Positions 1 through 7,232 are shown, counted from the first letter of the stretch. The stretch is 10,939 nt of DNA from Anaerolineae bacterium (GCA_028275425.1 JAPWUT010000035.1:1-10939), one strand, 5' to 3'. Translations and numbers: made by a program. Notes: generated from the sequence alone by a model not told the origin.

Positions 1-242
1 GCCGGCGAACCCCAAGCCAACGGGGGTGGGTAAGGGGGTCCAGGGGGCGAAGCCCCCTGGCGGGGGGTGTGGGGGGTGTCCCCCCACAAAACCAAAAAAG
101 AGGGGGCGAATTGCCCACATTAGCCACCCAGCCACGAGTGGGGCCCAAAACGCCGGCAAACCCTAAGCCAACGGGGGTGGGAAACGGGGGGTCCAGGGGG
201 GCGCAAGCCCCCATGGCAGGGGGCTCGGGGGATGTGCCCCCG
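1..242 (+). repeat. Tandem array of ~150-bp hairpin-rich intergenic repeat (array 1)
   Basis: The window opens inside a GC-rich tandem repeat. One unit covers 1-151. The next starts at 152 with the same phase (GCCGGCGAACCCCAAGCC against GCCGGCAAACCCTAAGCC) and breaks off near 242, after its second hairpin. The anchor CACGAGTGGGGCCCAAA is at 133. Hairpin A in unit 1 (40-60) is a 9-bp perfect stem, CCAGGGGGC/GCCCCCTGG, with loop GAA. In unit 2 (193-216) it is a 10-position stem with one G-A mismatch and a GCAA loop. Hairpin B in unit 1 (68-88) is a 9-bp perfect stem with loop TGT; in unit 2 (226-242) it is a 6-bp stem with loop ATGTG. The same repeat returns at 6704-7207. Short open frames run through it but the 151-bp period breaks frame and none has a convincing ribosome site, so I read it as non-coding. 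The other 50 bases before the first gene hold only the candidate promoter. Confidence 0.85.
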
Positions 243-250
243 CCTTTCCT

Positions 251-279
251 TTGCTTCACCACCCCCTTTGTGTTAAAAT
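251..279 (+). promoter_or_regulatory. Candidate sigma-70-type promoter for operon 1
   Basis: A -35-like TTGCTT (251-256) and a -10-like TAAAAT (274-279, one change from TATAAT) are separated by exactly 17 bases, in the only AT-rich patch between the repeat array and the first gene. The predicted transcript start, about 286, lies only about 6 to 12 bases before the two possible ATG codons at 292 and 298, so the first gene may be read from a very short leader. This fits the absence of a clear Shine-Dalgarno site there. The call rests on pattern matching only. Confidence 0.35.
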
Positions 280-291
280 AAAACCCAAAGT

Positions 292-1170
292 ATGGCCATG
301 CTTGACGTGGGAGTGGTTATCGTAAACTACAATACAAGAGACCTCCTCAGGGATTGCTTGGCTTCGCTCCTGGAAAGCCGAGGGGTCTCATTCAGAGTAT
401 GCGTGGTTGACAACGGTTCCGGAGATGGAAGTGCAGACATGGTCAAAAAAGAATTTCCCGAAGTCCTCTTAATCACCAGCCCCTTCAACGGCGGATACGC
501 CTACGCCAATAACTTGGGCCTTAAAGCCCTCGGCTTCAACCCAGGCTCTATCTCCGAGGACACTGCCCGCTATGCCCTCCTACTGAACCCAGATACCATT
601 GTCCCCCCAGAAGCCCTGGCCAAAATGGTCCAATTCATGGATTCCCATCCCCAAGCGGGAATCGCCGGCCCTAAGCTAATCCGGCAGGATGGGAGCCTGG
701 ACCTTGCCTGCCGCCGTTCTTTCCCCACTCCTGAAGTGGCATTCTACAGGATGATAGGCCTAAGTAAACTCTTCCCACGCCATCCCCGCTTCGCCCGCTA
801 CAACCTCACCTACCTTGACCCAGATAAAACCGCCGAGGTGGACTCGGTGGTGGGGGCCTTCATGATGGTGCGTAGGGAAGCCATCGCCGATGCCGGCCTC
901 CTGGACGAATCCTTCTTCCTTTACGGGGAAGACTTGGATTGGGCTTTGAGGATAAAAAAGGCCGGATGGAAAGTCTACTACTACCCCGAAGTCACCGTCC
1001 TACATTACAAAAGGGTTTCAAGCCAAAAGAACCCCAGGGCAAGGGATGAATTCTTCAGAGCAATGCTCATCTTTTACCGCAAACACTACGCTTCCCAAAC
1101 GCCCTGGTGGCTGGATAAATTAGTTAAAGCGGGGATTTACCTGTGGTGGGGGATAAGCAAAGTCTTGTGA
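292..1170 (+). CDS. Family 2 glycosyltransferase (rhamnosyltransferase-like)
   Basis: This 292-residue GT-A fold glycosyltransferase of family GT2 transfers a sugar from a nucleotide-sugar donor to a growing surface glycan at the cytoplasmic face of the membrane. The N-terminal strand VGVVIVNYNTRDLL (6-19) is the typical nucleotide-binding start, followed by VVDNGSGDGS (38-47). LLLNPD (96-101) supplies the metal-binding NPD variant of the DXD motif. GAFMMVRR (188-195) and the FLYGEDLDWALR block (209-220), with the ED pair at 213-214, match the acceptor and catalytic-base region of rhamnosyltransferase-like GT2 enzymes. The C-terminus has a short aromatic or hydrophobic tail but no multi-span membrane domain. 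It starts operon 1 and its last four bases overlap the next gene, a sugar-1-phosphate transferase, so a role in exopolysaccharide or cell-wall glycan assembly is likely. Start codons at 292 and 298 are both possible and neither has a strong ribosome site. The sugar specificity cannot be read from sequence. Confidence 0.88.
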   Translation: MAMLDVGVVIVNYNTRDLLRDCLASLLESRGVSFRVCVVDNGSGDGSADMVKKEFPEVLLITSPFNGGYAYANNLGLKALGFNPGSISEDTARYALLLNPDTIVPPEALAKMVQFMDSHPQAGIAGPKLIRQDGSLDLACRRSFPTPEVAFYRMIGLSKLFPRHPRFARYNLTYLDPDKTAEVDSVVGAFMMVRREAIADAGLLDESFFLYGEDLDWALRIKKAGWKVYYYPEVTVLHYKRVSSQKNPRARDEFFRAMLIFYRKHYASQTPWWLDKLVKAGIYLWWGISKVL

Positions 1171-2552
1171 AAAACCCAAACCTTCTCTTTCGCCTTAGTC
1201 TGGCAGTTCTGGATGCCATCCTCATAGCCTTGGCTTTCTACCTGGGCTATAGGCTTCGCCTGCTTTCCGCACACCAAAACTTGCCATACACTTTCACCCC
1301 TTACTTGGGAATGGCTGTAATCTACGTCCTCACCATGCTTACAACCTTCTTCTTCGCTCGCCTATACCATCGTCACAGAACCTTTTCCCACATAGACGAG
1401 TTCTCCAAAATCACCGCAGCTTCCTCCATCGGAACCCTTATCGCCATAGCCTTCTTCTCCCTCATCTTCAAGAACGAACCCGACTACTCACGCCTGATGA
1501 TGGTCTACGTCTGGTTGCTAACCATAATCTTCACCTTCATAGGCAGGACCCTCCATGCCCGCTGGCAACGTTCAATGTATGCCAAGGGCATAGGTGCTTC
1601 CAAGGTCCTAATCGTGGGGGCGGGGGAAGTTGGGCGCATAATCCTCCAAAAAATAATGCGCTCCCCTGGCCTGGGCTACAAAGTAGTGGGTTTTGTTGAT
1701 GACAACGTAAACGGCCAAATCATGGGCGTTCCAGTTCTGGGAAAGGTGAGTGATTTGCCCTCCATCTTAGCCAGAGAAGCAGTGGACGAAGTCATAATCG
1801 CCATGCCTGAAGCTGACCACTCCCAGATACTCTCCGTAATCGGGATGTGCGACCGCAGTTCGGTTGCTATAAAGGTCTTCCCCGATGTCTTCCAGATAAT
1901 AGCCTCGGAAGTAAGCATAGGCGATTTGGACGGCCTCCCCCTGATTACCATCAGAGATATGGCTATGAGGGGGTGGAAGCTGACTTTGAAAAGGGCAATG
2001 GACGTAATAGGGGCATCTATTGCCCTAATTCTCCTTTCCCCTCTGATGCTCCTAATAGCCATCCTCATAAAACTTGACTCGCCCGGACCAGTATTTTACG
2101 TCCAAGAGAGGATGGGGCTTGATGCCAAGCCTTTCCCCATGCTCAAGTTTCGCTCCATGCGTCAGGATGCCGATGCCAACGGCCCCGGCTGGACTACGCC
2201 CGACGACCCGAGGCGCACAAGGCTCGGAGCTATCCTGAGGCGCTATTCTTTGGATGAACTCCCGCAGTTCATAAATGTCCTGCTTGGGCACATGAGCTTG
2301 GTAGGACCAAGGCCTGAACAACCATACTACGTGGAGCAGTTCCGCAAAAGCATTCCTCGCTACATGGAACGCCACAGGGAAAAAGCCGGGATAACTGGCT
2401 GGGCTCAAATCCACGGCCTAAGAGGCGATACCTCCATCGCCGAAAGGACCAAATACGACCTCTGGTACATTGAGAACTGGTCCCTATGGCTTGACATAAA
2501 GATAATCATCAAAACCCTTGTCCGCATCTTCTCCGACAGGAGCGCGTATTGA
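1167..2552 (+). CDS. Polyprenyl-phosphate sugar-1-phosphate transferase (WcaJ/WbaP-type)
   Basis: This membrane enzyme transfers a sugar 1-phosphate (commonly glucose or galactose) from its UDP-sugar to undecaprenyl phosphate, the first step of a lipid-linked glycan. Numbered from a GTG at 1143, four or five hydrophobic segments fill residues 15-137. A Rossmann-like CoA-binding-type domain follows (KVLIVGAGEVGR, 154-165; GYKVVGFVDD, 178-187). The catalytic PglC-like domain starts with KRAMDVIGASIALILLSP (283-300), a re-entrant membrane helix, and continues with GPVFYVQERMG, KFRSMR, the Asp-Glu catalytic pair in LDELPQ (D371-E372), SLVGPRPE and the C-terminal TGWAQI and KYDLWYIENWS blocks. The full domain set matches the long, bacterial-type enzymes. 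I prefer the GTG at 1167, which overlaps the previous stop as GTGA; GTG 1143 would add eight residues and a 28-base overlap. Its partners are probably the upstream glycosyltransferase and further genes outside the window. Confidence 0.92.
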   Translation: MKNPNLLFRLSLAVLDAILIALAFYLGYRLRLLSAHQNLPYTFTPYLGMAVIYVLTMLTTFFFARLYHRHRTFSHIDEFSKITAASSIGTLIAIAFFSLIFKNEPDYSRLMMVYVWLLTIIFTFIGRTLHARWQRSMYAKGIGASKVLIVGAGEVGRIILQKIMRSPGLGYKVVGFVDDNVNGQIMGVPVLGKVSDLPSILAREAVDEVIIAMPEADHSQILSVIGMCDRSSVAIKVFPDVFQIIASEVSIGDLDGLPLITIRDMAMRGWKLTLKRAMDVIGASIALILLSPLMLLIAILIKLDSPGPVFYVQERMGLDAKPFPMLKFRSMRQDADANGPGWTTPDDPRRTRLGAILRRYSLDELPQFINVLLGHMSLVGPRPEQPYYVEQFRKSIPRYMERHREKAGITGWAQIHGLRGDTSIAERTKYDLWYIENWSLWLDIKIIIKTLVRIFSDRSAY

Positions 2553-3571
2553 TGTCTTCCAGTTACCGAAAAGGCGAGCATTTGCGCATTGCTTTGGAAA
2601 AAAACGTGGGCTTCAGGACCTTAACAACAGGCTTTGAGAAATACCGCTTCCTCCACTGTGCCCTCCCGGAGCTTGACCTATCAGAAGTTGACACCTCAAC
2701 TGTGTTCTTGGGCAAGATGCTCAAGGCCCCTTTCCTCATATCTCCGATGACCGGGGGCACGGAGGAAGCGGGGAGGGTGAATCGCAACCTGGCCCTTGTG
2801 GCTCAAGAGCTCGGTTGGGCGATGGGTGTCGGTTCCCAAAGGGCGGCCTTTGAGGACCCATCCTTAGCTTCAACCTACAAAGTGCGCGATATCGCCCCCG
2901 ATATCCTGCTTTTCGCCAACTTAGGGGCCGTTCAGCTCAACTACGGCTACGGAGTGGATGAGTGCCGAAGAGCTGTGGAGATGATACAGGCCGATGCCCT
3001 CATCTTACACCTTAACCCATTGCAAGAAGCCCTTCAGCCCGAAGGAAATGCCAACTTTTCCGGACTCTTAGCCAAAATTGAAAAGGTTTGCGCCAGCTTA
3101 GAAGTCCCGGTAATAGTAAAAGAAGTGGGGTGGGGGATAAGCCCTGAGGTGGCTTTAAAACTGAAAGAGGCCGGGGTAGCAGCAATTGATGTAGCCGGTG
3201 CCGGTGGAACTTGCTGGAGCTTGATTGAAATGCACCGCATCGGGCGCGAAAGCCTCAGGAACGTAGCCGAAGCCTTCTCCGACTGGGGAATACCGACGGC
3301 CGAAGCCGTTAGAAACATCCGCCAGGTCTTGCCCGATTTCCCCCTAATCGCCAGTGGAGGGATAAGGACAGGGATTGAAGCAGCCAAAGCCATAGCTCTG
3401 GGAGCTGACTTGGTGGGGATAGGGGCTCCGTTCCTGAAGCCAGCTCTCCTATCCCCCGAAGCCGTCCGGGAAAAAGCTGAGGAAATCCTCACTGCCTTTC
3501 GCATTGCCATGTTCTGCGTTGGGGCGGGAAGCATAAAAGCCTTGAAACAAAAACCATTGGTAGGAGGTTGA
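2552..3571 (+). CDS. fni: Type 2 isopentenyl-diphosphate delta-isomerase
   Basis: This FMN- and NADPH-dependent enzyme interconverts isopentenyl and dimethylallyl diphosphate in the cytoplasm, providing both building blocks for polyprenyl carriers, quinones and carotenoids. It is unrelated to the Nudix-type isomerase 1. Visible family motifs, counted from 2549, are RKGEHLRIAL (7-16), SPMTGGTEEAGRVNRNLA (65-82), GVGSQRAAFEDP (93-104), FANLGAVQL (122-130), HLNPLQEALQPEGN (154-167, with the metal-site Glu of NPLQE), VIVKEVGWGIS, DVAGAGGTCW (214-223) and ASGGIRTG (268-275), the phosphate-binding part of the TIM barrel. The usual GGTSW reads GGTCW here. The length of 339 is normal. The ATG at 2552 shares one base with the previous stop (TGATG), and AGGAG at 2538-2542 is well spaced. 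Lying between a sugar-phosphate transferase that needs undecaprenyl phosphate and aspS, it plausibly supports carrier-lipid supply. Confidence 0.95.
   Translation: MSSSYRKGEHLRIALEKNVGFRTLTTGFEKYRFLHCALPELDLSEVDTSTVFLGKMLKAPFLISPMTGGTEEAGRVNRNLALVAQELGWAMGVGSQRAAFEDPSLASTYKVRDIAPDILLFANLGAVQLNYGYGVDECRRAVEMIQADALILHLNPLQEALQPEGNANFSGLLAKIEKVCASLEVPVIVKEVGWGISPEVALKLKEAGVAAIDVAGAGGTCWSLIEMHRIGRESLRNVAEAFSDWGIPTAEAVRNIRQVLPDFPLIASGGIRTGIEAAKAIALGADLVGIGAPFLKPALLSPEAVREKAEEILTAFRIAMFCVGAGSIKALKQKPLVGG
3562..3567 (+). promoter_or_regulatory. Ribosome binding site deciding the aspS start
   Basis: A perfect AGGAGG lies at 3562-3567. It directly abuts the TTG at 3568, too close for initiation, but is six bases from the TTG at 3574, an ideal spacing. 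The downstream TTG is therefore the better start. Confidence 0.7.
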
Positions 3572-3573
3572 AA

Positions 3574-5343
3574 TTGCTTAAGGACCACTACTGCGGACTC
3601 TTGCGCAAGGAACACGTTGGCCGTGAGGTAAAACTGGCCGGCTGGGTACACCGCCGCCGCCACCACGGAGGCCTCATCTTCATTGACCTTCGCGATCGGG
3701 AAGGGATAGTGCAAGTGGTATTCAACCCGGCTGAGTCCCCCGAAGCTTACCAGGTCGCCGATGAAGCCCGCAGCGAATATGTCCTTTGGGTGAGAGGAAT
3801 CGTACAGGAAAGGCCGGCGGGGATGGAAAACCCCAATCTGCCCACCGGTGAAGTAGAAGTAATCGCCAAAGAGGCCAAAATCCTCAACCCTTCACGCACC
3901 CCGCCTTTCTACATTGACCGGGAAGAAGAAGTAGATGAAGCCCTCCGCCTCCGGTACCGTTACCTTGACCTCCGCCGGCAGAGGATGAAGGAAAACATAA
4001 TCTTCCGCCACAAAGTGGTTAAATTCATCCGCGATTTTCTGGATGCCAAGGGCTTTGTGGAAATAGAAACGCCAATACTTATCCGCAGCACTCCTGAAGG
4101 GGCCAGAGACTACGTAGTGCCAAGCCGGGTCCACCCCGGAAAGTTCTACGCTCTGCCTCAGTCGCCTCAACAGCTAAAGCAAATCCTCATGGTGGCCGGC
4201 TTTGAAAAATACTTCCAAATCGCCCGCTGCTTCCGAGACGAAGACCTCAGGGCCGACCGCCAGCCTGAGTTTACCCAGTTGGACCTGGAAATGTCCTTTG
4301 TAGACCGCGAAGACATCCTCCAAGTGATTGAGGAATTGCTTACCTCTTTGGTCAAAACCTTGACCAACAAAAGGCTCAAGTTTGAACCGTTCCTCCGCCT
4401 TTCCTACAAAGAAGCAATGGAACGCTACGGCTCCGATAAGCCTGACTTGCGCTTTGACCTGCCTCTATTTGACATAACCGAAATAGCGAGGGCGAGCGAC
4501 TTCGGCGTATTCCGTCAAGTGGCAGAAGAGGGCGGGGTGGTCAAGGGGCTAAAGGTGCCGGGAGGTGCTGGCTTCTCCCGCAAACAGTGGGATGAAATGG
4601 CCGTTAGAGCAAAGGGTTTTGGAGCTCAAGGCCTCGTCTGGATGGCTGTAACATCGGAAGGGATAAAATCCTCAGCAGCGCGCTACTTTACTCCTGGTCA
4701 ATTGGAGGCCATAATATCCCAAGCCGGCGCTTCCCAAGGCGATGGCCTAATCTTCATAGCGGATAAACCGGAAAAAGCTCTGGATGTCATGGAGAAAATG
4801 AGGCTTTTCTTAGGGCGCCATTTGGGCCTTGCCAATGAAAATGAGCTGGCCTTCGCCTGGATTTTAGATTTCCCCCTTGTGAAGTGGAACGAAGAGGAAA
4901 AGCGCTGGGATCCTGTTCACCACCCGTTCACAGCCCCCCTTGATGAGGACATACCGCTTTTGGACTCGGCCCCAAGCGAGGTCCGGGCCAAGGCTTACGA
5001 TGTCGTCTGTAATGGCTGGGAAATCGGCGGAGGAAGCATAAGGATTCACAACCGAGACCTCCAGGAAAAAATCTTCAAACTCATAGGCCTCTCGGAAGAG
5101 GAAGCTAAGGCTCAGTTCGGGCATCTTCTGGAGGCCTTTGAGTTCGGAGCTCCCCCGCATGGAGGAATAGCCTTGGGAATTGACCGGCTGGTAATGCTCC
5201 TGCGGGGCGAAAGTTCCATCCGAGAAGTCATAGCTTTCCCGAAAACCCAGGCCGCTGTGGACCTTCTCTTCTCAGCCCCGGCTCCAATTTCCGAACGTCA
5301 GCTGGCCGAACTGCACATAAAAATTATGGAAAAGGAGCAGTGA
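3574..5343 (+). CDS. aspS: Aspartyl-tRNA synthetase, bacterial type, probably non-discriminating
   Basis: This class IIb synthetase charges tRNA(Asp) with aspartate. Residues are counted from the TTG at 3568; subtract two for the preferred TTG at 3574. An N-terminal OB-fold anticodon-binding domain (about 1-105, VHRRRHHGGLIFIDLRDREG) is followed by the catalytic core with class II motif 1 near 155-175, PQSPQQLKQ (197-205), motif 2 ARCFRDEDLRADRQPEFTQ (219-237), the bacterial GAD insertion (about 290-420), GGGSIRIHN, and motif 3 GIALGIDRLVMLL (533-545). The length of 589 is typical for bacterial AspRS. His33 (RRHHGG) and Gly85 (RPAGMENPN), which become His31 and Gly83 from the preferred start, sit where discriminating enzymes usually carry Leu and Lys. 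This suggests that it also charges tRNA(Asn) for GatCAB amidation. It is translationally coupled to fni (TTGA overlap at 3568-3571 if the upstream TTG is used) and to trmFO. Confidence 0.96.
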   Translation: MLKDHYCGLLRKEHVGREVKLAGWVHRRRHHGGLIFIDLRDREGIVQVVFNPAESPEAYQVADEARSEYVLWVRGIVQERPAGMENPNLPTGEVEVIAKEAKILNPSRTPPFYIDREEEVDEALRLRYRYLDLRRQRMKENIIFRHKVVKFIRDFLDAKGFVEIETPILIRSTPEGARDYVVPSRVHPGKFYALPQSPQQLKQILMVAGFEKYFQIARCFRDEDLRADRQPEFTQLDLEMSFVDREDILQVIEELLTSLVKTLTNKRLKFEPFLRLSYKEAMERYGSDKPDLRFDLPLFDITEIARASDFGVFRQVAEEGGVVKGLKVPGGAGFSRKQWDEMAVRAKGFGAQGLVWMAVTSEGIKSSAARYFTPGQLEAIISQAGASQGDGLIFIADKPEKALDVMEKMRLFLGRHLGLANENELAFAWILDFPLVKWNEEEKRWDPVHHPFTAPLDEDIPLLDSAPSEVRAKAYDVVCNGWEIGGGSIRIHNRDLQEKIFKLIGLSEEEAKAQFGHLLEAFEFGAPPHGGIALGIDRLVMLLRGESSIREVIAFPKTQAAVDLLFSAPAPISERQLAELHIKIMEKEQ

Positions 5344-6665
5344 TGGCTGAGGTAATTGTAATAGGTGGTGGACTTGCGGGTTCGGAAGCGGCTTGGCAGT
5401 TGGCGGAAAGGGGTTTCAAAGTATACCTATACGAAATGCGCCCCCACAAGCTTACCCCTGCTCATCGCACTGGCTTTTTGGCCGAACTGGTCTGCAGCAA
5501 TTCCCTCGGCGCGGAACCGATTGATAAGCCCCTCGGCCTACTCAAGGAGGAATTGCGACGCTTGGGCTCACTCATCATTTCCTGCGCCGATAAAACCCGT
5601 GTGCCGGCTGGAGGGAGCTTAGCTGTATCCAGGGATGACTTTGCTCGCTTGGTCACGGAGCACATTGAATCCCACCCGAACATCAGGCTCATCAGGGAAG
5701 AAGTGACCGAAATCCCCTCTGGGCCTGTTATCATAGCCACGGGGCCTCTTACATCCGATGCCCTCGCTCAGCGCATTCGGGAGCTAATCGGCGAAGAATA
5801 CCTTTACTTTTACGATGCCATAGCCCCAATTGTGACCTACGAATCCATTGACATGACCAAGGCCTTCCGGGCTTCCCGCTACGGTAGGGGAGGGGAAGAT
5901 TACATAAATTGCCCAATGACTCGGGAAGAATACTACCGTTTTGTGGATGCGCTTCTACAAGCTGAAACCATTGAGCTACGGGACTTTGAGAAAGAAGACC
6001 CCAAGTTCTTTGAGGCCTGCCTTCCGATAGAAGTCATTGCTCGGAGGGGGCGAGAAGCGCTGGCCTTTGGGCCATTGCGCCCGGTCGGCCTTGTGGATCC
6101 GAGGACAGGCAAACAGCCATACGCCGTAGTTCAGCTTCGTCAGGATGATGCAGCTGGCACCCTTTACAATTTAGTCGGGTTCCAGACCAACCTCAAGTGG
6201 GGAGAACAGGAAAGGGTCTTCAGGCTAATCCCTGGCCTTGAAAAAGCCGAATTTGTAAGGTTTGGGCAGATGCACCGCAATACCTTCATAAACTCTCCGA
6301 AGCTTCTCCTTCCTACCCTTCAATTCCGCCAGCGGCTTGACCTTTTCTTTGCCGGTCAGATAACGGGGAGCGAAGGCTATGTAGGCTCCACTGCTACGGG
6401 CCTTGTAGCCGGGCTAAACATGGCTCGGATTCTCCGAGGAGAGGAGCCATTAGTCTTCCCCCCGACTACAATGATAGGGGCCTTATGCCGTTACATAACC
6501 GATCCCCGGCTCAAAGAATTTCAGCCCATGAAAGCGAACTTTGGCCTGCTTCCTCCCTTGGAAAGGAGGGTAAAGAAGAAGCAAGCTCGGTACATTGCGT
6601 ATGCCGAGCGTGCTTTGCGTGATTTAGAAGCTTTCATAGCCTCGGAAAACATAGCCCACTCCTGA
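5343..6665 (+). CDS. trmFO: Methylenetetrahydrofolate-tRNA-(uracil-5-)-methyltransferase TrmFO
   Basis: This FAD-dependent enzyme methylates U54 in the T-loop of tRNA to ribothymidine using methylenetetrahydrofolate and NAD(P)H, in place of the SAM-dependent TrmA. Counted from 5340, the dinucleotide-binding motif VIGGGLAGSEAAWQLAERG is at 7-25, followed by YEMRP (31-35), the conserved LVCSNSLGAE with Cys52, and the second family cysteine in ACLPIEVIARRG (Cys227). These correspond to the two functional cysteines known in the Bacillus enzyme. DYINCPMTREEYYRF, VGFQTNLKWGEQ, MHRNTFINSP and GQITGSEGYVGSTATGLVAG are all typical, and 440 residues is the usual length. The ATG at 5343 shares one base with the aspS stop (TGATG), and AAAGGAG at 5331-5337 is five bases upstream, so the ATG is preferred over the GTG at 5340. 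It is the last gene of operon 1. No U-tract terminator is visible behind it; the repeat array begins about 40 bases later. Confidence 0.97.
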   Translation: MAEVIVIGGGLAGSEAAWQLAERGFKVYLYEMRPHKLTPAHRTGFLAELVCSNSLGAEPIDKPLGLLKEELRRLGSLIISCADKTRVPAGGSLAVSRDDFARLVTEHIESHPNIRLIREEVTEIPSGPVIIATGPLTSDALAQRIRELIGEEYLYFYDAIAPIVTYESIDMTKAFRASRYGRGGEDYINCPMTREEYYRFVDALLQAETIELRDFEKEDPKFFEACLPIEVIARRGREALAFGPLRPVGLVDPRTGKQPYAVVQLRQDDAAGTLYNLVGFQTNLKWGEQERVFRLIPGLEKAEFVRFGQMHRNTFINSPKLLLPTLQFRQRLDLFFAGQITGSEGYVGSTATGLVAGLNMARILRGEEPLVFPPTTMIGALCRYITDPRLKEFQPMKANFGLLPPLERRVKKKQARYIAYAERALRDLEAFIASENIAHS

Positions 6666-6703
6666 AACTTACCCGAGGCACCAACTTCTTCCCCAAAGGG
6701 GGG

Positions 6704-7207
6704 CCAGGGGGCAAAGCCCACAGGCGGGGGCCTTGGGGGGTATCCCGTGAACCGGGGGTGGAGGGGGCAAAGCCTCCTCCCGAGGGGCTGTGGGGGTGTC
6801 CACCCACGAAACCTTAAAAGGGGGGAAGCCCTTAACCTCTGCAATCCCGCCACGAGTGGGGCCCAAAGCGTTGGCGAACCCTAAGCCCACGAGGGTGGGA
6901 AAACGGGGGTGGAGGGGGCGCAGTCCCCTCCCAGATGGTTTGGGGGATGTGCCCCCAAAAACAAAAAGAGGGGGCGAGTTGCCCCCATTAGCAACCCGCC
7001 CACGAGTGGGGCCCAAAGCGCTGGCAAACCCTCAGCTCACGAGGGTGGGAAAACGGGGGGTCCAGGGGGCGAAGCCTCCTGGCGGGGGGTCGTGGGGGGT
7101 GTCCCCCCATAAATTCAAAAGAAGGGGCGAGCCGCTCCCATCAGCAACCTCGCCACGAGTGGGGCCCAAAGTGCTGGCAAATCCTAAGCAAGCGAGGGTG
7201 GGCGAAA
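6704..7207 (+). repeat. Tandem array of ~150-bp hairpin-rich intergenic repeat (array 2)
   Basis: Most of the 572-base gene-free gap between trmFO and the M28 gene is filled by the repeat seen at 1-242, in the same orientation. A fragment (about 6704-6750) and a unit missing its first ~30 bases (about 6751-6869) come first, then full units at 6870-7019 (150 bp) and 7020-7172 (153 bp), then a stump (7173-7207). The anchor CACGAGTGGGGCCCAAA or close match is at 6851, 7001 and 7154. Hairpin A recurs at 6760-6780, 6911-6931 and 7062-7082, each a 9-bp stem with one G-T wobble and a three-base loop (AAA, GCA, GAA). Hairpin B is at 6939-6959 (8-bp stem, loop ATGTG) and 7093-7109 (7-bp stem, loop TGT). 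Smaller hairpins are at 6886-6899 and 6970-6986. Two long open frames cross the array but lack gene-like features. The remaining bases, 6666-6703 and 7208-7237, show only the ribosome site of the next gene. Confidence 0.88.
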
Positions 7208-7225
7208 CCTTAGAAATCTACCCGC

Positions 7226-7232
7226 AAGGGAG
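7226..7232 (+). promoter_or_regulatory. Ribosome binding site for the M28-family gene
   Basis: AAGGGAG lies five bases before the ATG at 7238. It is the main reason to choose that start over the ATG at 7373, which has no Shine-Dalgarno-like sequence in front of it. Confidence 0.6.

Noticed and set aside
1..242. CRISPR array
   Set aside because: Units are about 150 bp, conserved along most of their length and without unique spacers; no cas gene is in the window.
226..256. Rho-independent terminator (GC hairpin followed by CCTTTCCTTTGC)
   Set aside because: The tract after the stem is mixed pyrimidine without a run of T, so it is not a convincing terminator; the same stem occurs elsewhere without any T tract.
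69..281. A 70-codon open frame in array 1
   Set aside because: It starts inside hairpin B, has no ribosome site, and its sequence is the repeat read in one frame.
3034..3714. A 226-codon open frame on the - strand opposite fni and aspS
   Set aside because: It is the antisense shadow of two well-supported genes and shows no domain of its own.
6669..7016. A 115-codon open frame on the - strand over the same repeats
   Set aside because: It is rich in Pro, Gly and Arg and lies entirely in repeat sequence, with no domain, no ribosome site and no counterpart in array 1.
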